Positions 10,226-19,465 of a DNA stretch of 64,000 bases are shown one piece after another (the first letter of the stretch is position 1; the number at the start of each line of letters is the position of its first letter). Under the pieces are notes generated by a model that saw nothing but the letters and a program-made list of their open reading frames with translations, ran no database searches and was not told the origin of the DNA. The position numbers were made by a program, and so were the translations under genes. This DNA is from Bacteroidota bacterium (lineage in GTDB: Bacteria; Bacteroidota; Bacteroidia; Chitinophagales; Chitinophagaceae): assembly GCA_029561255.1 (NCBI GenBank), contig JAKQJH010000242.1, forward strand, positions 1 to 64,000, in the 5' to 3' direction.

Positions 10226-10591
10226 TCAGTTTCGCGGGGCCGGTTCTGGCTCTTCCACTGTAAGGCTCAATACTTTAAGTTCCTTACCCCGGAGTATATT
10301 CAGCAGATAGCCCTGGCATTTAGGGCAGGCGGTACCAAAGGAGTGGAGTGGAAAAACCGTTTCACAATCGGTGCAGCGGGCTTCACCGGGAATGATATCT
10401 AAACAGAGTTCGGCCGCTTCCAATACGGTCCCGGATTTAATGGCGGAAAAGGCGAAAAGCAGTGCCTCGGTTTCAATACCGCTGAGTTCTCCCACCTGGA
10501 TATTCACGCCTGTAATTATTCCATCACTGCCGGCCGGCAATGACCGTTCAGCTATTGACATAATAGAATGGGCAATGGATAATTCATGCAT
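10226..10591 (-). CDS. hypA: Hydrogenase nickel incorporation protein HypA
   Basis: Start at MHELSIAHSIMSIAE; zinc motif CTDCETVFPLHSFGTACPKCQG. Confidence 0.92.
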   Translation of the reverse strand: MHELSIAHSIMSIAERSLPAGSDGIITGVNIQVGELSGIETEALLFAFSAIKSGTVLEAAELCLDIIPGEARCTDCETVFPLHSFGTACPKCQGYLLNILRGKELKVLSLTVEEPEPAPRN

Positions 10592-10607
10592 GATCAACAC
10601 TTTTCGG

Positions 10608-11090
10608 TTATTGCGGTGTTTCTCCCGCTTTGTCTTCTGCTGCTTTCTTGGCGGCAGCGGCGGCTTTATCCGCAGCAGCTTTTTCAGCCGTTTTTCTTTT
10701 CTTTTCCGCCGCATACAGTTCGCGGCTTTCAATGGCTTCGTCAAATAATTTATTCCAGCCATTATTGATATTCTCTGCTTTCAGCGCACAGGGAGCCGGT
10801 TCTGCCGTCTGAAAGATCGCGCCTTCCTTCGGGCAGGACCGCACACATTCATGGCAGTAGATACAAACCGCCCGGTTATAATGATAAGTCTGCTTGCCTT
10901 CCATATCCTGAGAAAACACAATGGCCCCCGGAGGACAGGCTGCTTCACAACGGCGGCACCAGATACAAAGACTCTCTTCAAACCCGATCAGTCCGCGATA
11001 ATCGTCGGGCTTATAGGTTTGTTCGAACGGATACTTGACAGTGACCGGTTTTTTTAGGAGATTGCCGAGGGCGGAGATAAAACTGTTCAT
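10608..11090 (-). CDS. echF: Ech-type hydrogenase 4Fe-4S subunit (EchF/NuoI-like) with Lys/Ala-rich C-terminal tail
   Basis: CIWCRRCEAACPPGAI, CIYCHECVRSCPKEGAI; sixth gene in Ech order. Confidence 0.8.
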   Translation of the reverse strand: MNSFISALGNLLKKPVTVKYPFEQTYKPDDYRGLIGFEESLCIWCRRCEAACPPGAIVFSQDMEGKQTYHYNRAVCIYCHECVRSCPKEGAIFQTAEPAPCALKAENINNGWNKLFDEAIESRELYAAEKKRKTAEKAAADKAAAAAKKAAEDKAGETPQ

Positions 11091-11107
11091 TTTGACGCAA
11101 TTTGTAG

Positions 11108-11372
11108 AATGAGTAATCAGTAATGAGTAATGAGTGGTGTCCTCAAGCAGAACGAGAATTCCACTAAGCCACTTCACTACATTTCCTAATACTATTATTC
11201 ATTCCTTTTTCAATTTATTATTATAATCAATTCTATAAAGTCAGTTCATTCAGCTACTCATTACTCATTATTCATTACTCATTCACTGCTTTAAAATCTT
11301 CCGATACTTTAGGCCTGTCCAGCCAGCTACTCATTACTGATTACTCATTACTCATTCCCCCCTCAACCTGTT
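11108..11372. repeat. Dispersed intergenic element with GAGTAAT-type inverted ends (copy A)
   Basis: gaatgagtaatcagtaatgagtaatgagtggtgtcctcaagcag ... ctactcattactgattactcattactcattc. Confidence 0.75.
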
Positions 11373-11404
11373 GCTGCCATGAACGCTTTTTCCCCGGGTA
11401 TTCT

Positions 11405-12493
11405 CTACCTGGCCGTACACGACAAACACGGATCATACGACGCAATGATCGCCGGGGCGGACCCATATTCATTTCCTTCAAAGGCCTTTACCATACCAGC
11501 CACATTGGAAAAAGTCGGTGCTTTTATTTTTAAGCGTTCCAGTACCTGTGTCTTGTTTCCCTTTGCGTAATAAAATAATTCACCACGCGGAGCTTCGAGA
11601 CGTACCGTGGCTTCCCCATCAGGAAAAGCTTTTGTTTCGGTAACGAGTTCACCTTCCGGTAAACCATTGATAATATTCTGAATGATCCGGATGGACACAT
11701 AGATCTCGCGCAGCCGGATCATATTCCGGGCATGCACATCACCAGCCGTGTCTGTGATCATTTCAAAGCCCACTTCTTTCCAGGGCAATAAGTCTTCGGT
11801 TTCATCGCGTACATCCACCGCCAAACCAGCTGCCCGTGCAAAAGGACCCACCACATTCAACAACATCGCATCTTGTTTCGTCAGTACCCCCACGCCTTTG
11901 TTCTTCAGGGACAGCGTCCAGTTGTTTTCGTATATATTCACCAGCTCTTCCAGCTGGGGCATAAATGTTTTCAGTCGTTGCAGGATCAGCTGACCGATCT
12001 CCGGTTTCAGGTCACGGGCTACACCCCCCACAATGGAAAAATCATACTGTATCCGGTTACCGCAAACGGCTTCAAGCAGTTCCATAGAAAATTCGCGGTA
12101 CTGCATGGTCTTCATGAATAAGGCTTCAAACCCGGAGTTCTCCGCTACGTGACTCAGACAAAGCAGGTGTGAGTGGATCCGGTCGAGTTCAATGACCAGC
12201 ATCCGCAGGTACTTCGCTCTTTTAGGAATCTCGATCTTCAGTAATTTTTCGGCTACCTGAGAATAGGCAGTCGTATGCGAGATGGAGCATAATCCGCAAA
12301 CACGTCCCACCACAAAACTCACCTGGCGGAATTTGAACTTGCTCACACAGGCTTGTTCGATGCCCCGGTGTACATAGTATACATTCGCATCCGTACTGAT
12401 GATCTTTTCATTTTCCGTCGTAAACTTAAAATGCAGGGGCTCCAGCAGTGATATATGCTGGGCGCCTACCGGTATTTCATATTGCCTTCCCAT
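11405..12493 (-). CDS. echE: Group 4 [NiFe]-hydrogenase large subunit (EchE-like)
   Basis: Both NiFe ligand motifs: RVCGLCSISH and terminal DPCLSCTAR*. Confidence 0.88.
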   Translation of the reverse strand: MGRQYEIPVGAQHISLLEPLHFKFTTENEKIISTDANVYYVHRGIEQACVSKFKFRQVSFVVGRVCGLCSISHTTAYSQVAEKLLKIEIPKRAKYLRMLVIELDRIHSHLLCLSHVAENSGFEALFMKTMQYREFSMELLEAVCGNRIQYDFSIVGGVARDLKPEIGQLILQRLKTFMPQLEELVNIYENNWTLSLKNKGVGVLTKQDAMLLNVVGPFARAAGLAVDVRDETEDLLPWKEVGFEMITDTAGDVHARNMIRLREIYVSIRIIQNIINGLPEGELVTETKAFPDGEATVRLEAPRGELFYYAKGNKTQVLERLKIKAPTFSNVAGMVKAFEGNEYGSAPAIIASYDPCLSCTAR

Positions 12494-12494
12494 A

Positions 12495-12836
12495 TCATTT
12501 TTTCTTTAATAATGGTCCGCTTTCAAAATCAGGCTCCAGGACAAATCCCTTCGCTGTGTTTTCAACATTAATATTCATCAGGTCCACCAGTTCGGCCTCC
12601 GCCACCCAGGCAGATAAAACAATGTCTTTGATACTGGGCACTTCTTCGTCCCGCCCGATCATGGTATAGAAACAAGTGGTGGCGCAAGGATGTGCATAAT
12701 CCGCAAAGAACCATTGCACTTCCATTTGTTCGCCGGTTTCCACCGCATTCATCACCATAAAATGATGGAGCTCCGGTTTATAATAGGCCGCAATATCCTT
12801 GCGCAGGTTGGCTAATGTGGTTTCAATTTTTTTCAT
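12495..12836 (-). CDS. echD: Ech hydrogenase subunit D / NuoC-like
   Basis: Small ORF between EchC and EchE homologues; FADYAHPCATTCFYTMIGRDEEVPSIKDIVLSA. Confidence 0.78.
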   Translation of the reverse strand: MKKIETTLANLRKDIAAYYKPELHHFMVMNAVETGEQMEVQWFFADYAHPCATTCFYTMIGRDEEVPSIKDIVLSAWVAEAELVDLMNINVENTAKGFVLEPDFESGPLLKKK

Positions 12837-13357
12837 GCCAGTAATGGTTTTATCTCATCAGCGATATTCCTTCGGTTCAGCTGGCCATCTTCCTGCCAGG
12901 CTTCTTTTTTCAGTTTTACAGATTCTTCCAGTGCTTTTGTTTTCTTTTCCAGTATGCCCAGGGCCTGTACTACTCCATCAATGATCTGTTCGGGACGGGT
13001 ACCACAACCGCATACATACACATCCACCGGGATAAACTGGTCTACTCCACCCTCGCAGTTGTACATACCCCTGAAGACCCCACCAGTACTGGCACAGGCA
13101 CCGCAACTGATCACCACTTTGGGCTCGGGCATCTGTGCATAGATCTCCACCAGCCGTTCGCGGGTACGTTTGGTCACCGGCCCGGTGATTAATAAAATAT
13201 CCGATTGTTTCGGGTTACCCGTATTGATCATCCCGAATCGTTCAATATCATACTTGGGACCCAGGCAGGCCAGGATCTCAATATCACAGCCATTGCATCC
13301 TCCCGCGTTAAAATGCAGGATCCAGGGTGATTTTTTTCTGTAGGAAGCCAGGTTCAT
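12833..13357 (-). CDS. echC: [NiFe]-hydrogenase small subunit (EchC/NuoB-like)
   Basis: FNAGGCNGCDIEILACLGPKYDIERFG; CGACASTGGVF; VYVCGCGTRPEQIIDG. Confidence 0.88.
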   Translation of the reverse strand: MNLASYRKKSPWILHFNAGGCNGCDIEILACLGPKYDIERFGMINTGNPKQSDILLITGPVTKRTRERLVEIYAQMPEPKVVISCGACASTGGVFRGMYNCEGGVDQFIPVDVYVCGCGTRPEQIIDGVVQALGILEKKTKALEESVKLKKEAWQEDGQLNRRNIADEIKPLLA

Positions 13358-14193
13358 ATGAGGCTATTGATTAATAGATTAATAAAAGCTAAAGTGAATG
13401 CCACTCCCAGCGAAAAACGCAGCATTTGTTTATAATTAACCCTTGCCGTGGAATTATCCAGGGCGGCCAGGTAAAAGAAGGTAAAGACGACTAAGCCAAT
13501 ACCCAGTAAAATATTGCTGCCGGCAAAAAGGAAAACAAGGGTATAGCAGAAAATATAATCCAGCCATTTGGCGGTATAGACCGCTTCAAAGAATAAACCG
13601 GAATATTCAATTTCCACTCCGCCGGTAATCTCCTGGTGGGCTTCGGCCACATCAAAGGGTGACTTTTTCAGTTTAATGGGTAAGATCAGTAAGAGGGCAA
13701 TAAAAGCCAGCGGCATTTTATATAACAAGGGCTGATCAGAAGCAAACACGACCGATGTATCAAAACTGCCATTGATCATAAAGATGGATACGGCGATAAT
13801 AATCAGCACGGGTTCATATGCCAATACACTGATGGCCATCCGGTTGGCCCCCAAATGACTGAAGACCGAGCGGGTACTGTAACCAGCCAGGATCAATAAA
13901 GAAGTTGACAGGAGGTGCAGGAAGATCACGAGGATCAGGTCGCCACCAAGTAACAAGACCGCCAGGGCAAACCAGAGCGAAACAAAATGCATGATGCCCA
14001 GGAAAGCATGGGTGGAATGCACCATCATCTGCCGTTTGTCGGCCAGTTTCAGGAAATCATAAAAAGGCTGTAAAAGGGGAGGTCCGATTCTGCGTTGCAT
14101 ACGGGCTTTCACAATACGGTCAAAGCCATAAACCAGTCCGCCAATAACCGGGGCCAGTACAATCAGTAAAACCGGGATCAGGTACTCATTCAT
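13354..14193 (-). CDS. echB: Ech hydrogenase membrane subunit B (NuoH-like)
   Basis: RIVKARMQRRIGPPLLQPFYDFLKL; KKSPFDVAEAHQEITGGVEIEYSG. Confidence 0.88.
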   Translation of the reverse strand: MNEYLIPVLLIVLAPVIGGLVYGFDRIVKARMQRRIGPPLLQPFYDFLKLADKRQMMVHSTHAFLGIMHFVSLWFALAVLLLGGDLILVIFLHLLSTSLLILAGYSTRSVFSHLGANRMAISVLAYEPVLIIIAVSIFMINGSFDTSVVFASDQPLLYKMPLAFIALLLILPIKLKKSPFDVAEAHQEITGGVEIEYSGLFFEAVYTAKWLDYIFCYTLVFLFAGSNILLGIGLVVFTFFYLAALDNSTARVNYKQMLRFSLGVAFTLAFINLLINSLI

Positions 14194-14203
14194 AACATTC
14201 GTT

Positions 14204-16069
14204 TTAAATCAATGCCACCATGATCAGCGCTATAAAAAACAGGATACCCGCGGCTGAAAAATACGGGATAGCCCTGTCTGTTGAAAAATAGAAAGAAGAA
14301 AAAGCATAGTTCACTTTTTCCCCGCACATATATTCCTTAGCCCTGTCCACCTGGCGAAACCGGATAAACATGGCCACCACCACGGTAACAGGCAATAAAA
14401 AGAAAGCGATCAGCATTGGCAATAAGGGGATACGCATCGTACCGATAAACAGGTTCCATCCCTCCGTCAGCACCGGCACCGGTTGTCCGATGGTGGCCGA
14501 AGCCACCGGCGCAAAATAATAAGTGAGTAATAAAGGCAGGCCCGCCATAGTGGCAAGGACCAGTCCGAGTAATATATAGATGGTGCCGGCATAGTAAGGT
14601 CCGGTCTTTTCAAACTTAATATGATCCTTTTCGCCGCTGCGGTTGATCAGCAATCCCATTACCTTAAAATAAAGCAGGGACAAAACAGCGCCACCACCTG
14701 CCACCGCAACAATCACCAAAGCACCCAGTAATCGTTTATCGGTAGCCAGGGCTCCCAATGTTTCAATACTCAGCCATTTGCCGATAAAAGCGCCAAAGGG
14801 CGGCAGTAATAAGGACATAAAACCGATCGTCATCACCAGGGCGGTAAAAGGTCCGCTTTCACCCAGGCGATCCATATCGGAGGATTGTTTGAGATGGAAA
14901 ACCCGTTCCAGCACACCTGCATTCAGGAAGAGCATGCACTTGGATATACCATGAAAGAGTACCAGCACTAATGAGGCCACTACTGTTACGGGCGTTCCCA
15001 CGGCTCCCATCATAATCATCAGGGCCAGTAAGGCAATGGTGGAATGAGCGAGGATACGTTTGAAATTATCCTGCGACAAAGCACTGATCGCTGAAGCTAT
15101 AAATACAAATCCGGTCAGCCCGATGATGACCATGGCCACAGGTGTATCTTTCAAGGCCGGGGATAAACGAAGTATAATAAATGGTGCAATCTTTACCATC
15201 GTTGAGGAGTGCAGTAAGGCACTCACCGGTGTGGGGGCCACCATGGCTCCCAATAACCATTTACTGAAGGGCAGCTGGGCCCCTTTAATTAAGGCGGCTA
15301 TACTCAGCAGTGCGAGGGGTAACAGGATACCTTCCGCATTGGCATGTGCCAGCAGGTTACTGAAAGTGATTTCACCATACCCATTATAAGCAATAAAGAA
15401 GATAGCGGCCAGGATAGCGATACCTCCCACCTGGTTCATCCACAAGGCCGTCAGTGCATTTTTAACTGATACTTCATCTTTCCTGAATCCGATAAAGAGG
15501 AAGGAAGCCAGGGTAGTGAGTTCAAAGAACAGGAAGAAATATTCGAGATTATCGGCGGATACCACCAGGTTCATCGCCCCGATAAAAAAGAAGAGCAGGG
15601 CCAGGAAGAATTTTTTCCGGAAGGCAGAACAGTTTTCTTCCTCAATATACCTCAGGGTAAAAATAGCAATGATGCCGCTGATGATATTAATAAGGAGAAA
15701 CATGAACGTGCTCAGTTTATCGACCATAAAAGGCATGGACTCCCCGGCCGGCAGATTTTTGAGTAAATACAAGAGTCCGGCCAGTTGTACAATACTCATG
15801 ACCCCTACCAGCCAGCTTTTCTTTTGAATGGCCACCCAGCCGAAGTACAGGAGCATCAGGATATCAGCGCCTGCCACTATTTCATTTACATAGTGCGGAA
15901 CAGTGAAATACAGGGGTTCATTAACATGGATAAAAACATAGAGGGCCAGTGCAGATAAGAGAATAGAACTCAGGATAACGATTATCCGGGAAATGGCTGC
16001 CGGCGCGATGAGGAGTATTCCGCCAATTAATAATGGAAGAAAATACAATCCTGATAAATAGAAATTCAT
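14204..16069 (-). CDS. echA: Ech hydrogenase membrane subunit A (NuoL/MrpA antiporter-like)
   Basis: IKGAQLPFSKWLLGAMVAPTPVSALLHSSTMVKIAPF, many TM segments. Confidence 0.85.
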   Translation of the reverse strand: MNFYLSGLYFLPLLIGGILLIAPAAISRIIVILSSILLSALALYVFIHVNEPLYFTVPHYVNEIVAGADILMLLYFGWVAIQKKSWLVGVMSIVQLAGLLYLLKNLPAGESMPFMVDKLSTFMFLLINIISGIIAIFTLRYIEEENCSAFRKKFFLALLFFFIGAMNLVVSADNLEYFFLFFELTTLASFLFIGFRKDEVSVKNALTALWMNQVGGIAILAAIFFIAYNGYGEITFSNLLAHANAEGILLPLALLSIAALIKGAQLPFSKWLLGAMVAPTPVSALLHSSTMVKIAPFIILRLSPALKDTPVAMVIIGLTGFVFIASAISALSQDNFKRILAHSTIALLALMIMMGAVGTPVTVVASLVLVLFHGISKCMLFLNAGVLERVFHLKQSSDMDRLGESGPFTALVMTIGFMSLLLPPFGAFIGKWLSIETLGALATDKRLLGALVIVAVAGGGAVLSLLYFKVMGLLINRSGEKDHIKFEKTGPYYAGTIYILLGLVLATMAGLPLLLTYYFAPVASATIGQPVPVLTEGWNLFIGTMRIPLLPMLIAFFLLPVTVVVAMFIRFRQVDRAKEYMCGEKVNYAFSSFYFSTDRAIPYFSAAGILFFIALIMVALI

Positions 16070-16379
16070 ATGGCGATGAATTTTTTGATTGTCTAAGCGG
16101 ATGCTATATTAGACCGATTTTGAGTGTTGGATTATGATAGTGATCAGACCCGCGTATGATATGCTGTCTGCCAGGAAAAAAGGATTGTCAGCGAATTGTC
16201 AGTTAATGCTGCTTTTTTTACACCCTGCCCTTTTCCCAGCAGAATATTGTGGCGAATACTATTGCCTTTGCAACAAACTGAAAAAGAGGCATAAAATTAA
16301 ACTCCCGGTTATTAGAAACTATGAAAATTAACCCGGTAATTTTGTAATAACTGCTATCCTTTCATCCAAACCCGGAACA

Positions 16380-17519
16380 ATGGCAAAGTTTACCCTCCTG
16401 CTGTTTGTCCTGTCAGCCTGCCTGTTTTTCAGCCAGTTAACTGCCCAGGATCTCCACCCGCTTTATTTATCAGCTTCCGAAAAATACAAGGTAAAAGATT
16501 ATAAAGGGGCTATTGCTGACTGTAATAAACTATTAAAAATAAAACCGGGTGACTTTGATGCAACGTACCTGATTGCCTATGCAAAATATGAGCTTAAAGA
16601 TTTTCCAGCTGCGCTGGAAGACGCAAACAAACTGCTTAAAAAAGAAAACCCCACATGGACAATTGCTGATCTTTATTATTTCAGGGGCTTAATATACCTG
16701 GAGTTGAACCAGCACCAGAATGCCTGTAATGATTTTACCAGAAAAATTGACCAGCGTCCACTTCTTTCTCCATTTGCCTATTTCAAAAGAGGTTTAGCCA
16801 AAATTAATTTGAACGACTATCCGGGTGCAATACAGGATTTCACAAAAGCCGGGGTGCAATGCCCGACCTGTGACGAATTTTTTAAATTTAACGCGCTGGC
16901 AAAGGTTAAAACAAATGACCTGAAAGGCGCCCTGGCCGATTATAACAGGCTGATTGAACTAAAGCCGGATGAAAGTGAGTTTTACAAGGAAAGAGGCGAG
17001 GTAAAATCCGGTTTAGAAGATAACGAAGGGGCCATGGCGGATTTCAATAAAGCCATTTCAATTAATCCGAAAAACCCGGTATATTATTATGACAGGGCCT
17101 CCGTACTGACTGCAAAAGAAGATTATTACGGAGCAATAAAAGACCTGCAGAAAGCGGCAGAACTGAATCCCCGGATCGAGGAAATATATATTGCAATATC
17201 GGATAATTATATTGGTTTAAATGATTTTGAAAAAGCCCTAAGGTATATCAACATGGCCATCAGCGTTAATACTAAAAACATTTTCACCTTAAATCTCCGG
17301 GGCTTGTTAAAATCAAAAATCAATGATTACGCAGGAGCTTTGGCAGATTACAATAACAACATTTTACTTTTCCCGAATGAGTGGAGAACCTACGTACTAA
17401 GAGGTAAACTGAAATTTGAACACCTTGCTGATAAAGCAGGTGCCTGTAGTGATTTCAGGAAAGCGAAAGAACTCGGCTCAGATAGTGCGGCACAGTTAAT
17501 TCAGGAAAACTGCAACTGA
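16380..17519 (+). CDS. Secreted TPR-repeat protein
   Basis: Signal peptide followed by multiple TPR units (YKGAIADCNKLLKIKPGD, YPGAIQDFTKA, NEGAMADFNKAISINPKN). Confidence 0.85.
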   Translation: MAKFTLLLFVLSACLFFSQLTAQDLHPLYLSASEKYKVKDYKGAIADCNKLLKIKPGDFDATYLIAYAKYELKDFPAALEDANKLLKKENPTWTIADLYYFRGLIYLELNQHQNACNDFTRKIDQRPLLSPFAYFKRGLAKINLNDYPGAIQDFTKAGVQCPTCDEFFKFNALAKVKTNDLKGALADYNRLIELKPDESEFYKERGEVKSGLEDNEGAMADFNKAISINPKNPVYYYDRASVLTAKEDYYGAIKDLQKAAELNPRIEEIYIAISDNYIGLNDFEKALRYINMAISVNTKNIFTLNLRGLLKSKINDYAGALADYNNNILLFPNEWRTYVLRGKLKFEHLADKAGACSDFRKAKELGSDSAAQLIQENCN

Positions 17520-17545
17520 TAAAAATTAATTCGGAACACCGCCAT

Positions 17546-18022
17546 TCAGGCTGTAATACGAACATGCTGGAATAATTCCTTTTCGAAAAATGACCAGGCT
17601 TTTTGCAAATTCCTTTCAGCTTCAGGACTAAGACTGGTACCTAATCCCCATTGCTTACCGGTTATAGCCAGGGTAAATGCATCCGGTTCCTTATTATATA
17701 GTTCTTTGGCCAGGTAAAGAATGGTTTCAGGACTTTGCATATGGGAGGAGTAGTAGTAATGCGGGGCCACCCGGCAGGGTTTTAGCTCATAACCGTCTTC
17801 CAGTACTTCATGTGTGGCATCCACAAAAATTATTTTATCATAGCGACAGGTCATCAGCACATCCTCCACCTGCAGCTGATAACGGTATTCGCAATCAATG
17901 AAACTGTTGGCTGATTCTGATACCAGTCCGGCAAATTTCCAGCCCAGCCCGTCATCTTTTCTTCCGCTATTACCAATGCCCACGAGCAGTGTTCCGGCTT
18001 TTTCAGTTCTTAAATTTTTCAT
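17546..18022 (-). CDS. [NiFe]-hydrogenase maturation endopeptidase (HoxW/HybD family)
   Basis: LLVGIGNSGRKDDGLGWKFA...IIFVDATHE; adjacent to hoxH1. Confidence 0.82.
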   Translation of the reverse strand: MKNLRTEKAGTLLVGIGNSGRKDDGLGWKFAGLVSESANSFIDCEYRYQLQVEDVLMTCRYDKIIFVDATHEVLEDGYELKPCRVAPHYYYSSHMQSPETILYLAKELYNKEPDAFTLAITGKQWGLGTSLSPEAERNLQKAWSFFEKELFQHVRITA

Positions 18023-19460
18023 TGATCAGTTCTCCTTTATAATTATACAACTCCGCCTTCAGGGGCATTTTCCCCATTGCCTGGGTGGCACAACTGAGAC
18101 AAGGATCATAGGCCCTGATGGCCACTTCCACCTGGTTCAGCATTCCGTCGGTGATGGTACCTTTCCGGCTGATGACATTATTGGCTACCCATTTCACTGC
18201 TGTATTCATCGCATCATTGTTGTGCGTGGTGGATACAATAAGATTACACCTAGTGATCATTCCCTTTTCATCTACCTCATAATGGTGGGTCAGTGTGCCC
18301 CTGGGCGCTTCAATAATACCGATCCCTTTCTGCCGGGTTATTCCTTTACGGATAAGATCATTTCCCATCAGCTCAGGATCATGTAATAAGTCTTTTATCA
18401 TTTCTGCACAATGCAATACTTCAATCAACCGGGCCCAGTGCGAATACATGGTACTGTTATTGACCTTCTGCCCGGTAAATGCGATAAAGTCCGTCCGCGC
18501 TTTTTCAGCCAATGGGGTCGGTACAGAATCACATACATTAATCCGGGCAAGGGGGCCAACCCGGTTCCAGCCATTCTCCCGGCCAACCTGTTTCAGGTAG
18601 GGGAATTTCATATAGGACCACTGGGCCACAGCTTCCGAAAAATAATCCTGGTACAAGTCAGTGGATACATCATCGAGTGTGATATCCCCTTCGCTGTTAA
18701 TGGCCCTGAGCTGGCCGTCATACAGATCCAAGGCACCCCATTCATTCACCATACCGAGGTGACCGGAAGGGAAACGGGCAAATTCATCCAGGAATTTCCT
18801 GTTTTTCTCATGATACCCTTTTATAAAATCAACCATGGCCAGCGACCATTCAATCATGGTATCAATATTTTCAATTTCCTTTCCATCCAGGAAATAATCC
18901 CTTTCAGCTTCGGTTAAATTGTTATGAACCCCGCCTGGTACGGCCAGTATTCCGTGGATTTTTTTTCCGGCAACTGCCTTGATAATTTCCTGCCCGAATT
19001 TCCGCATGGTAATCCCCTTAATGGCCAGTTCCCTGTTTTCCAGCGCAACCGCAACTACATTTCTTTTCTCCACAGGGGCATCCACACCAAATAGTAAGTC
19101 AGGCGAAGCGAGATAGAAAAAGTGCAGGGCATGAGATTGGAATACCTGCCCGTAATGCATCAGGCGGCGCAGTTTGGTGGCGGTGGCAGAAAGATCTTTC
19201 GGATCGATCCCCACGAGTTGGTCAATCGCTTTGGCCGCTGCGAGGTGATGGCTTACCGGGCATATCCCGCAGAGCCGTTGCACCAGTACCGGTGCTTCCC
19301 AATACGGATGTCCCTGTATAAACCGTTCAAAGCCCCGGAACTCCACGATATGAAAAAAAGAATCTTTCACTTGTCCGTATTCATCCAGATGAATGGTCAC
19401 CCTGCCGTGGCCTTCCACACGGGTAACCGGATCGATTGTAATCTTTCTGCTCATAACCAA
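18003..19460 (-). CDS. hoxH: NAD-linked [NiFe]-hydrogenase large subunit HoxH, paralogue 1
   Basis: DPVTRVEGHGRVTIHL; RLCGICPVSHHLAAAKAID; YDPCLSCATQAMGKMPL. Confidence 0.9.
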   Translation of the reverse strand: MVMSRKITIDPVTRVEGHGRVTIHLDEYGQVKDSFFHIVEFRGFERFIQGHPYWEAPVLVQRLCGICPVSHHLAAAKAIDQLVGIDPKDLSATATKLRRLMHYGQVFQSHALHFFYLASPDLLFGVDAPVEKRNVVAVALENRELAIKGITMRKFGQEIIKAVAGKKIHGILAVPGGVHNNLTEAERDYFLDGKEIENIDTMIEWSLAMVDFIKGYHEKNRKFLDEFARFPSGHLGMVNEWGALDLYDGQLRAINSEGDITLDDVSTDLYQDYFSEAVAQWSYMKFPYLKQVGRENGWNRVGPLARINVCDSVPTPLAEKARTDFIAFTGQKVNNSTMYSHWARLIEVLHCAEMIKDLLHDPELMGNDLIRKGITRQKGIGIIEAPRGTLTHHYEVDEKGMITRCNLIVSTTHNNDAMNTAVKWVANNVISRKGTITDGMLNQVEVAIRAYDPCLSCATQAMGKMPLKAELYNYKGELINEKFKN

Positions 19461-19465
19461 TGGAA

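Noticed and set aside
11108-11372. CRISPR-like array of GAGTAAT repeats
   Set aside because: Repeat words are 7-12 bp, abutting and inverted at the two ends; no regular spacers and no cas genes.
15060-15389. 109-aa ORF opposite echA
   Set aside because: Antisense to a clear membrane subunit; low-information composition.
10608-16069. Respiratory complex I (nuo) fragment
   Set aside because: The large subunit keeps both NiFe CxxC motifs (RVCGLC...H and DPCLSC), and there is only one antiporter-like subunit; gene order matches Ech.
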